NCBI GenBank assembly: GCA_947496175.1 | Contig: CANMBU010000002.1 | Coordinates: forward strand, 744,001-808,000 | Direction of reading: 5' to 3' | Length of the DNA stretch: 64,000 nucleotides | Origin: an uncultured Roseovarius sp. | GTDB lineage: Bacteria > Pseudomonadota > Alphaproteobacteria > Rhodobacterales > Rhodobacteraceae | Part shown: positions 8,168-15,692 of the stretch, piece after piece | How the letters are laid out: each line of letters opens with the position of its first letter | How positions within the stretch are numbered: position 1 is the first letter of the stretch | Translations under genes and position numbers: made by a program | Notes under the pieces: generated by a model | Databases searched by the model: none | What the model saw: only the letters and a program-made list of their open reading frames with translations | Told to the model about the DNA's origin: nothing

Positions 8168-9433
8168 ATGGAGAATGACAAAAAGAGTGTCGCAATCATT
8201 GGCGCCGGCATCGTGGGTGTGTCCACGGCCATATGGCTTTTGCGGGAAGGGCATGACATTGTTCTGATCGACAAGAACGGTCCCGGCGAGGGAACGAGCT
8301 TTGGCAATGCCGGGCTTCTGGCCTCGGCCGCGACGCTGCCGGTGCCCATGCCGGGGCTGCTGGGGAAAGTGCCACGCATGCTGTTCAAACAGAACGAGCC
8401 GCTGTTCCTGCGTTGGGCGCACCTGCCCAAACTGCTGCCATGGATCTTGCCCTATTTGCGCCACGCCAACGAGCCCGCCGCACGTCAGCGCGCTCAGGAT
8501 ATTCAACCCATCATTGGCGACAGCCTGGCGGACCATCAGGCAATGTCCAACGGAACAGCCGCAGAAAATTTTATTGTTCCCACTGACTATGTCTATGGAT
8601 ATCAAGCGAAATCCGGATACATGGCCGATCAACTGGCTTGGTCAGTGCGCAGTGAGCAAGGGTTTGAGTGGGATGAACTGACCAGGGATCAGTTTCGCGC
8701 CTACGATCCGATTTACTCCGATCTGGTTGGGTACGCTGCCATTTTGAAAAACCATGGGCGGATCACCGATCCGGGCGCGTATGTCAAAGCTCTGGCGCGA
8801 TTTGCAGAAACCCAAGGTGCGCGCATCCTGAAGGCGGATGTCACGGATGTGGTGCGCGACAACGGACGTGTCACCGGTGTGCGAGCCGGAGGTGAGACAC
8901 TGCAATGCGACACAGTGGTTCTGGCGGCAGGCGCCTGGTCCAAAACCCTCGCAGAACAGCTTGGTCTCAAAGTCCCATTGCATCCAGAGAGCGGCTTTCA
9001 CATGGAGCTTTGGGAGCCGTCGCTGGTGCCGCGTTCGCCGGTCATGCTGGCGGCAGGCAAATTCGTGATTACCCCTATGGACGGTCGCTTGCGACTGGCG
9101 GGCATGGTTGGATATGGCGGCTTTGACGCGGTGCCATCCCGGGCGCCATACCGGTTGTTTCTTGAATACCTGCGGCGCGCAATTCCCGAGCTGACATGGC
9201 AAGACACCACAGAATGGATGGGGCACCGCCCGGCCATGCGAGACTCGATTCCTTTCATTGGCGCGATTCCGGGTGTTCAGGGGGCCTACGCTGGGTTCGG
9301 TCACGACCATGTCGGCCTGACGGGAGGTCCCAAAACAGGGCAAATCCTATCTCAGCTCATTTCCGGAAAATCGCCAAACATAGACTTGGCGCCCTACGCC
9401 CCCGAACGGTTCACGCCCGGTTTGCGACGTTAG
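8168..9433 (+). CDS. DadA-like FAD-dependent amino acid / amine oxidoreductase
   Basis: 421-residue FAD oxidoreductase of the DAO/DadA type. The dinucleotide-binding motif AIIGAGIVGVSTAIWLL opens the protein, LIDKNGPGEGTSFGNAGLL follows, and the C-terminal closing motif is GAYAGFGHDHVGLTGGPKTG. The family deaminates D-amino acids or related secondary amines and hands electrons to the respiratory chain. It follows cdhR on the same strand by about 30 nt. The start is uncertain: a GTG lies at 8156 and an ATG at 8168, with no strong ribosome-binding site for either. A role in D-amino acid or N-methyl amino acid catabolism is possible; the substrate is unknown. Confidence 0.78.
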   Translation: MENDKKSVAIIGAGIVGVSTAIWLLREGHDIVLIDKNGPGEGTSFGNAGLLASAATLPVPMPGLLGKVPRMLFKQNEPLFLRWAHLPKLLPWILPYLRHANEPAARQRAQDIQPIIGDSLADHQAMSNGTAAENFIVPTDYVYGYQAKSGYMADQLAWSVRSEQGFEWDELTRDQFRAYDPIYSDLVGYAAILKNHGRITDPGAYVKALARFAETQGARILKADVTDVVRDNGRVTGVRAGGETLQCDTVVLAAGAWSKTLAEQLGLKVPLHPESGFHMELWEPSLVPRSPVMLAAGKFVITPMDGRLRLAGMVGYGGFDAVPSRAPYRLFLEYLRRAIPELTWQDTTEWMGHRPAMRDSIPFIGAIPGVQGAYAGFGHDHVGLTGGPKTGQILSQLISGKSPNIDLAPYAPERFTPGLRR

Positions 9434-9600
9434 AACGCACCTGAACGGCCTGAAGCCTTAAAAGACTGATGAAGGTGATGCAAAACCGTTTCACCTGTGT
9501 CTTTTTGCCCGATCCCGAGTCTTTTCTTCGGGAATTATTGGGCCATATACAAAGCGCTGCTTGGCGGTTACATACATTAAAAATCAGATCAGGAACGTCC

Positions 9601-12483
9601 GTGTCTCTCTTCCTCGTTGTTGCACTACCCTTTTTAGGCGCGCTCCTTCCGGGGCTGATGAACAGCGCCGGACGTCAGGCCTGTGCAGGCGTGACATTCA
9701 TTGTCTCTTTGGCGGCCTTTATCGGGCTTTTGACCAATTTGCCGGCCATCATGGCGGGCGAGGTTGTGCAGGCGAGGGTCGACTGGCTTCCGGCTTTGGG
9801 TTTGAATTTCAACCTGATGCTTGACGGGTTGGGCTTTTTCTTTGCCTTTTTGATCCTTGGCATCGGCCTTCTTATCATCACATATGCGCGCTACTACCTG
9901 TCGCGCGACGATAATATGGGTGAGTTTTTCACCTATTTGCTGCTTTTTCAGGGCGCGATGGTGGGGATCACGCTCTCTGACAACATCCTGCTTTTGCTGG
10001 TTTTCTGGGAACTGACATCCCTTTCTTCCTTCCTGTTGATCGGGTATTGGAAACATCTGCCCGAGGGCCGGCAAGGCGCGCGCATGGCGCTGGCCGTGAC
10101 CGGTATGGGCGGTTTGGCGATGATCGCGGGCATGCTCATTCTGGGCAATATTGTGGGCAGTTATGACCTCAGTGTGATCCTACAGAACCGCGAGTTGATC
10201 CAGGCCTCGCCGCACTATGTTCCGGCTCTTATCCTGATCCTGCTGGGCTGTTTCACCAAGTCGGCGCAGTTCCCGTTCCACTTCTGGCTGCCGCACGCCA
10301 TGGCCGCGCCAACACCTGTCTCGGCCTATCTGCACTCGGCCACGATGGTGAAGGCGGGTATTTTCCTGATGGCACGTATGTGGCCTGCGCTATCGGGCAC
10401 GCCGGAATGGGTGATGATTGTCACCACCGCCGGTTTGATCACGATGGTATTGGGCGCGGTCATTGCGCTCTTCAAGCATGACCTCAAGGCGCTTTTAGCG
10501 TTTTCCACCGTCAGTCATCTGGGTCTTATCACCATGCTTTTGGGCACAGGTACGGCCTTCGGAGCTTTGGCGGCGGTGTTCCACATCCTTAACCATGCCA
10601 CTTTCAAAGCCGCCCTGTTTATGTCCGCAGGTATTGTCGATCATGAAGCAAAGACGCGCGATATTCCGCGGCTGGGTGGTTTGGCCAAGCTTATGCCTGT
10701 GACATTCGTCATTGCGACCATCGCAGCCTTGTCGATGGCAGGTATTCCGTTCCTCAACGGCTTTTTGTCAAAGGAGATGATGCTCGAAGAGGCGACGCAC
10801 ACAACGCTCTTTGGGATTCCGTGGTTGGTGCCTGTTCTGGCCACCATCGGCTCACTCTTCTCAGCCGCCTACTGCTTCCGCTTCATCGGGCACACGTTCC
10901 TGGGCCCGGTGCGCGACGACTATCCCGCCCATCCGCATGACCCGGGCCCTGGCATGTGGCTACCACCGGCCATCCTTGTGGTTCTGGTGGTTGTCATCGG
11001 CACAGCCCCCTTCCTTGCACAACCCGCGGTGTTCTTTGTCACCGAGGCGGTGCTGGGCGGCACTGCCGAAATACCGATTAAATACATCAAGATCTGGCAT
11101 GGTCTTGTGCCTGCGCTTTTCATGTCGGTTGCCGCAGTTGTGGGGGGTCTGATTGTCCTGGCCATGTTCAAACCCTTGATGCGCGCCTGGGACGCAGCGC
11201 CGCGTCCCGAGGCGAAGGTGATTTTTGAAGGGCTCGTGGAAGCCATCGTAGGCTTTGCACAGGCGATCATCCTGCGTCTGCACAATGGATCATTCTCGCG
11301 CTACGCGGCGTTTGCGTCGCTCGCCATTGTGGTCGCCGGGTATTATGCTTGGCGCACCGGCACGGTTGGCGAGGCCACGCGCGTCATGCAACCAGTCAGC
11401 CCTGTGGCTTTGGCAGGATGGGTGATGCTTGTCGCGGCGACTTGCGGCCTGGCGACGTTGCACCGCAACCGCCTCTTGTCCCTGGTGCTGATCGGGATTG
11501 TTGGGCTGATGGTGTCGGTCGGCTTTGTATTCTTCAGCGCGCCTGACCTGGCCATGACCCAGCTCACTGTCGAAGTTGTGACGATCATTCTGCTGCTTCT
11601 TGCCCTCAATTTCCTGCCCAACGTAACCCCGGTAGAAAGCTCGGCGCTGCGCCGCACACGCGACATTGCGGTCGCTATTGCCGGTGGTCTGGCAACAATG
11701 GGGCTGTCGATGCACTATCTGCTGCGCGATGCGGTCACGACCCCAATCTCGGAATTTCACCTGGCCAACTCCTACAAAGGCGGTGGCGGGACGAATGTGG
11801 TCAACGTCATCCTTGTCGATTTCCGGGGCTTTGACACCTATGGTGAAATCATCGTTCTGGGCATCGCGGCCCTGCTGATTTACGCGCTCACAGAAACTCT
11901 TCTGTCCAGCACGGTGCGCGCGCGTTTGCTCAACCGCGTGCCGGATCAGCCGCAATCGGGCAGCCGCCATCCGATCATGATGGTTGTTCTCACGCGAGTG
12001 ATGATGCCAGTGGTCCTGATGGTGGGCTTTTACATCTTCCTGCGCGGGCACAATGAGCCGGGTGGCGGGTTCATCGCCGGCCTGATCGTGTCAATTGGCG
12101 TGGTCATGCAGTACATGGCCAGCGGCTTTTCCTGGACCGCGGCGCGCCTGCGTTACCCTTACCATGGCATCATCGGAGCAGGTGTTCTGATCGCCGGGCT
12201 GACAGGAATTGGATCATGGTTCGTGAGCAAACCATTCCTGACATCGGACTTCACCTACGTTCGCATCCCGCCTTTCCAGGAGTTTGAATTGGCCACAGCG
12301 GCGCTCTTTGACCTTGGCGTGTTTCTTGCCGTGGTCGGGGCCGTGATGCTGTCTCTGGAGAGTTTCTCACGCCTCGCGCGCCGTCAGGATGCGGTGGATG
12401 ATGCGCATCCGATGGACATCGACCCGTCGCGTGACGATCCACCAGACACCGACACGACGACACAAGCGACGGAGGCAACCTGA
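9601..12483 (+). CDS. mrpA: Fused MrpA-MrpB subunit of Na+/H+ antiporter (PhaAB type)
   Basis: 960-residue polytopic protein. The N-terminal two thirds are the ND5/NuoL-like proton channel (VFWELTSLSSFLLIGYW, FTKSAQFPFHFWLPHAM, SAYLHSATMVKAGIFL, FSTVSHLGLITML). The C-terminal portion carries the MrpB domain (RVMMPVVLMVGFYIFLRGHN, PGGGFIAGL). Such A-B fusion is the PhaAB arrangement of Rhizobium and Rhodobacterales. I choose the GTG at 9601, with AGGA 6-7 nt upstream. An upstream in-frame ATG at 9469 would add 44 residues unlike the family. It is the first gene of a seven-subunit operon in which every gene overlaps or nearly touches the next. Confidence 0.93.
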   Translation: MSLFLVVALPFLGALLPGLMNSAGRQACAGVTFIVSLAAFIGLLTNLPAIMAGEVVQARVDWLPALGLNFNLMLDGLGFFFAFLILGIGLLIITYARYYLSRDDNMGEFFTYLLLFQGAMVGITLSDNILLLLVFWELTSLSSFLLIGYWKHLPEGRQGARMALAVTGMGGLAMIAGMLILGNIVGSYDLSVILQNRELIQASPHYVPALILILLGCFTKSAQFPFHFWLPHAMAAPTPVSAYLHSATMVKAGIFLMARMWPALSGTPEWVMIVTTAGLITMVLGAVIALFKHDLKALLAFSTVSHLGLITMLLGTGTAFGALAAVFHILNHATFKAALFMSAGIVDHEAKTRDIPRLGGLAKLMPVTFVIATIAALSMAGIPFLNGFLSKEMMLEEATHTTLFGIPWLVPVLATIGSLFSAAYCFRFIGHTFLGPVRDDYPAHPHDPGPGMWLPPAILVVLVVVIGTAPFLAQPAVFFVTEAVLGGTAEIPIKYIKIWHGLVPALFMSVAAVVGGLIVLAMFKPLMRAWDAAPRPEAKVIFEGLVEAIVGFAQAIILRLHNGSFSRYAAFASLAIVVAGYYAWRTGTVGEATRVMQPVSPVALAGWVMLVAATCGLATLHRNRLLSLVLIGIVGLMVSVGFVFFSAPDLAMTQLTVEVVTIILLLLALNFLPNVTPVESSALRRTRDIAVAIAGGLATMGLSMHYLLRDAVTTPISEFHLANSYKGGGGTNVVNVILVDFRGFDTYGEIIVLGIAALLIYALTETLLSSTVRARLLNRVPDQPQSGSRHPIMMVVLTRVMMPVVLMVGFYIFLRGHNEPGGGFIAGLIVSIGVVMQYMASGFSWTAARLRYPYHGIIGAGVLIAGLTGIGSWFVSKPFLTSDFTYVRIPPFQEFELATAALFDLGVFLAVVGAVMLSLESFSRLARRQDAVDDAHPMDIDPSRDDPPDTDTTTQATEAT

Positions 12484-12484
12484 C

Positions 12485-12847
12485 ATGGAGTTTCTTGTCG
12501 CCTCCGCCATTGGCATCCTCACCGCTGCCGGCATCTATCTGGTGCTGCGCTTGCGGACATTCCCGGTGATCCTGGGTATGTCGCTTCTGACATATGCAGT
12601 GAATGTCTTTTTGTTCGCGTCTGGTCGATTGGTTATTGGAGCGCCGCCCATCCTTGTTGACGGGGTCGAGACCTATACAGATCCGCTGCCGCAGGCGCTG
12701 GTTCTGACCGCGATCGTGATTTCGTTTGGCATGACCGCCGTGGTCGTGATGATCGCACTCGGTGCATATCTCAGCTCGGCAGATGACAAGGTGAATGATC
12801 CTACCGATCCCGAGGCTCAGGCTAAAGCCGAGGAGGACGTGGCATGA
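12485..12847 (+). CDS. mrpC: Na+/H+ antiporter subunit C
   Basis: 120-residue NuoK-like subunit with three membrane helices (MEFLVASAIGILTAAGIYLVL; LGMSLLTYAVNVFLFASGRL; ALVLTAIVISFGMTAVVVMI). The motif ADPLPQALVLTAIVI seen in MrpC/MnhC is present here as TDPLPQALVLTAIVI. The ATG begins two bases after the mrpA stop, and the 3' end overlaps mrpD by four bases. It acts as part of the membrane Mrp complex that exchanges Na+ (or K+) for H+. Confidence 0.93.
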   Translation: MEFLVASAIGILTAAGIYLVLRLRTFPVILGMSLLTYAVNVFLFASGRLVIGAPPILVDGVETYTDPLPQALVLTAIVISFGMTAVVVMIALGAYLSSADDKVNDPTDPEAQAKAEEDVA

Positions 12848-14415
12848 CACACTGGATCCTCGCGCCAATCATCCTTCCGGCCATTCTCGCCCCTTTCATC
12901 GTTCTGGCCGCGCGCTATCACATTCAGATCCAACGCGTGTTCTCTATGGCCGGTGTCGTCGCTCTGATCGCCATTGCAGCAGGGCTTGCCTGGCAGGCGT
13001 CTGATGGCACGGTGACACTCTATCAGCTTGGCGATTGGGCCGCGCCTTTTGGTATTGTGGTTGTGGGTGACCGGCTTTCAACGCTGATGGTCCTGCTGAC
13101 GGCAGTCTTGGCCTTCTTTGTGCTGCTCTATTCCATGGCATCTGGGTGGGACGAACGTGGACGACATTTCCACGCGCTCTTTCAATTTCAGTTGATGGGC
13201 ATAATGGGCGCGTTTCTGACCGGAGACCTTTTCAACCTCTTTGTGTTTTTTGAGGTTCTGCTGATTGCATCCTATGGCTTGATGATCCATGCCGGAGGGC
13301 GGGAAAGGCTGCGCGCGGGCGTGCAATACGTGCTCTTCAACCTGCTCGGCTCGACGCTCTTTCTCTTCGCACTTGGGTCCATCTACGCTGAGACCGGAAC
13401 CCTCAACATGGCGGATTTGGCCCAGAGGGTGACCTTGATCGACGCCGAAGAAACCGTTGGTATCCGCGTTGCGGCGGTTCTGCTTTTGCTCGTCTTTGCC
13501 ATCAAAGCGGCACTTGTCCCGCTTCACTTCTGGCTACCCTCAAGCTATGCCGAAGCGCCTGCGCCGGTGGCTGCGCTCTTTGCGATCATGACCAAAGTGG
13601 GCGCGTACGCGATTATCCGCGTCTACACGATCGTCTTCCCGCCTGATCTTGAGGTCACAGCGGGACTGCACACTGACTGGCTTTTGCCGGCAGCGCTCAT
13701 TTCGCTGGCCATTGGCATGGCTGGAGTCCTGGCGGCCAAAAAGCTGGACCGGCTGGTCACGTTCTCGGTGATCGGCTCCATGGGCATGGTCATGGTCGCC
13801 ATATCGCTTTTCACTGCCGAAAGCATCGCAGCGGCACTTTACTACATTGTGCATTCCACGCTGGCCGGTGCGGCTTTGTTCCTGATCGTAGACCTTGTGC
13901 GCAACAGCCGTGAGCACCTGAACCTGACGCTTTTGCCCCCCGTGGCCGGCGCGGCCTTGATCTCGGGTCTCTTCTTTGTGGCGGCGATCGCGATGGCCGG
14001 TTTGCCGCCATTGTCAGGATTCCTAGGCAAACTGCTGATCCTCGATGCGTCTTATCTCTCATCCGGCGGCGTTTGGGTCTGGGCCGTCGTTCTGACAGGC
14101 AGCTTGATCAGCATTGTTGGTTTTGCGCGCGCTGGCAGCACCGTCTTCTGGAAAGCCAAAAGTGTTGAACCAGAGCCGCTTGTCGAGAGTGAAGACCCGA
14201 CAGGTTCCCCGCAAGCAGAAGCCCCTGCAACCATGTCCTATGTGGCTGTTGGCGGTCTCTTGGCGTTGCTGGTCAGCTACACGGTCTTCTCCGGACCGGT
14301 GCACGCCTATATGAGCGCCACTTCGGCGCAGCTTTTCGCGCCTCAGCCCTATTTCTCGACTGTGCTGGAGACACCTGGCAAACTGAGCAAACCCAAGCAA
14401 GAGGAGGCGCATTGA
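12844..14415 (+). CDS. mrpD: Na+/H+ antiporter subunit D
   Basis: 523-residue NuoM/N-like antiporter subunit with about 14 membrane helices. Recognisable stretches are LFNLFVFFEVLLIASYGLM (with the conserved membrane Glu), VLFNLLGSTLFLFALG, FAIKAALVPLHFWLPSSYAE (Lys in the proton channel) and VAALFAIMTKVGAYAIIR. The start ATG overlaps the mrpC stop (ATGA). The charged C-terminal tail ending in KPKQEEAH is hydrophilic. It is expected to be one of the two ion-translocating subunits of the Mrp complex, together with MrpA. Confidence 0.94.
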   Translation: MTHWILAPIILPAILAPFIVLAARYHIQIQRVFSMAGVVALIAIAAGLAWQASDGTVTLYQLGDWAAPFGIVVVGDRLSTLMVLLTAVLAFFVLLYSMASGWDERGRHFHALFQFQLMGIMGAFLTGDLFNLFVFFEVLLIASYGLMIHAGGRERLRAGVQYVLFNLLGSTLFLFALGSIYAETGTLNMADLAQRVTLIDAEETVGIRVAAVLLLLVFAIKAALVPLHFWLPSSYAEAPAPVAALFAIMTKVGAYAIIRVYTIVFPPDLEVTAGLHTDWLLPAALISLAIGMAGVLAAKKLDRLVTFSVIGSMGMVMVAISLFTAESIAAALYYIVHSTLAGAALFLIVDLVRNSREHLNLTLLPPVAGAALISGLFFVAAIAMAGLPPLSGFLGKLLILDASYLSSGGVWVWAVVLTGSLISIVGFARAGSTVFWKAKSVEPEPLVESEDPTGSPQAEAPATMSYVAVGGLLALLVSYTVFSGPVHAYMSATSAQLFAPQPYFSTVLETPGKLSKPKQEEAH

Positions 14416-14416
14416 G

Positions 14417-14917
14417 ATGAGCAAAGTTTTCAACTGGCTCTTTCCGCACCCCTTCCTGACGCTTTTGCTGACGGTGGTTTGGACTCTTCTGCAGAACAAT
14501 ATCTCCGCAGGAATGGTGGTTTTTGGCCTGATCCTTGGAGTTATCATTCCGCGCATGACCGCCGTGTGGTGGCCGGATCGTCCGCGCGGCATACGGCTTT
14601 TGAAGCTGTTCAACTACATGATCGTTGTGCTCTGGGATATCCTTGTGGCCAATATTCAGGTCGCGTGGATTGTTCTGACACGACCCAATTCCAAGCTGCG
14701 CCCGACCTGGGTTATCGTGCCGCTTGACCTCAAACAGCCAGAAGCCATCACGGTTCTGGCGGGGACCATCACCCTGACGCCGGGCACGGTTTCTGCAGAT
14801 CTCTCCAGTGAAGGACACAGTCTTCTGGTGCACACGCTGGACACTGACGACCCGGATGGTGTGCGCGATGAAATCAAAAACCGCTATGAAGCCCGCCTGA
14901 AGGAGATTTTCCTATGA
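14417..14917 (+). CDS. mrpE: Na+/H+ antiporter subunit E
   Basis: 166-residue MrpE/PhaE. It has an N-terminal pair of membrane helices (LFPHPFLTLLLTVVWTLLQN; SAGMVVFGLILGVIIPRM) and the conserved FNYMIVVLWDILVANIQVAW and LAGTITLTPGTVSADLS regions. The soluble C-terminal part is charged. It starts directly after the mrpD stop and overlaps mrpF by four bases. MrpE is required for assembly or activity of the complex rather than being a channel itself. Confidence 0.92.
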   Translation: MSKVFNWLFPHPFLTLLLTVVWTLLQNNISAGMVVFGLILGVIIPRMTAVWWPDRPRGIRLLKLFNYMIVVLWDILVANIQVAWIVLTRPNSKLRPTWVIVPLDLKQPEAITVLAGTITLTPGTVSADLSSEGHSLLVHTLDTDDPDGVRDEIKNRYEARLKEIFL

Positions 14918-15201
14918 CCGCCGCACTGGAGTTCATGAACGTCGCCTTGGTCATCGCCTTTTGCGCGGTGGCAATCTCGCAGGTTCTGTGCATGATCCGG
15001 CTGGTGATCGGACCAGACACCGGGGATCGCATCCTTGCTCTGGATACGATGGTGGTGAACGCCATCGGAATCATCGTGCTCTTGGGCGTCTGGCAAGGCA
15101 CGCAAATCTACTTCGAAGTGTCCATGATCATTGCCATGCTTGGATTTGTTTCGACCGTGGCCTATGCGCGCTTCAAACTCAGGGGAGATATCATCGAATG
15201 A
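14914..15201 (+). CDS. mrpF: Na+/H+ antiporter subunit F
   Basis: 95-residue MrpF with three membrane helices. The family signature RLVIGPDTGDRILALDTMV is present near residues 28-47, followed by IGIIVLLGVW and AMLGFVSTVAYARF. It overlaps mrpE at the 5' end (ATGA) and mrpG at the 3' end (ATGA), so it is tightly coupled. Small membrane subunit of the Mrp antiporter. Confidence 0.93.
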   Translation: MTAALEFMNVALVIAFCAVAISQVLCMIRLVIGPDTGDRILALDTMVVNAIGIIVLLGVWQGTQIYFEVSMIIAMLGFVSTVAYARFKLRGDIIE

Positions 15202-15584
15202 CCCTTGATGCTGTTTTGATCTATATCGCTGGGATCTGGCTTTTGATTGGAGCGATCTTTGCTTTGGTGGGATCCATTGGTCTTTTGAGATTCACCGATC
15301 CGATGACCCGCCTGCATGCCCCGACCAAGGTGGGCACGGTTGGCATCGGCGCGCTGCTGCTTGCCGGGATGATCCATGCTTTTGTGACCGGCGACGGGTC
15401 GATCCATGAGCTGTTGATCATGTCGTTCCTGTTTGTCACCGCACCGATTTCGGCCAACTTCATCGCCAAGGTGCACATCCATCGCCGCACATGCGAAACA
15501 CCGCCGAAACCTCTAAAAGACAAGACGTGGTCGACGCTCGATGTGCCTGAGGAAAAACCCAAAGGGGTCGAGGTCGAAGCGTAA
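15198..15584 (+). CDS. mrpG: Na+/H+ antiporter subunit G
   Basis: 128-residue MrpG. The family core ALVGSIGLLRFTDPMTRLHA and PTKVGTVGIGALLLAGMI is clear at residues 25-60, followed by the PISANFIAKVHIHR segment. It ends in a hydrophilic tail rich in Lys, Pro and Glu. It is last in the mrp operon, after a four-base overlap with mrpF. The next gene is convergent. Confidence 0.93.
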   Translation: MTLDAVLIYIAGIWLLIGAIFALVGSIGLLRFTDPMTRLHAPTKVGTVGIGALLLAGMIHAFVTGDGSIHELLIMSFLFVTAPISANFIAKVHIHRRTCETPPKPLKDKTWSTLDVPEEKPKGVEVEA

Positions 15585-15610
15585 GCTCGCACCGGAATGC
15601 GGTCCGAAAT

Positions 15611-15626
15611 GTTTCGCGCGCGAAAC
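15611..15626. terminator. Palindrome between mrpG and the convergent DUF1989-GcvT gene
   Basis: GTTTCGCGCGCGAAAC is a perfect 16-nt palindrome, followed on the + strand by GCTTTAAGGTTTTG. It lies in the 108-nt gap between two convergent genes, so it may act as a weak bidirectional terminator. The right arm CGAAACGCTTTAA also occurs in the larger inverted repeat at 46422-46537, so it may be a repeat-family member. Confidence 0.45.
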
Positions 15627-15692
15627 GCTTTAAGGTTTTGTTAGTCTTAAGTAAGAGGGGTGAAAACCCACTCTCCTGCTTTGTGGTTTGAC

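Noticed and set aside
9469..9600. N-terminal extension of MrpA from the upstream ATG
   Set aside because: The 44 extra residues are unlike the family; GTG at 9601 has a proper ribosome-binding site.
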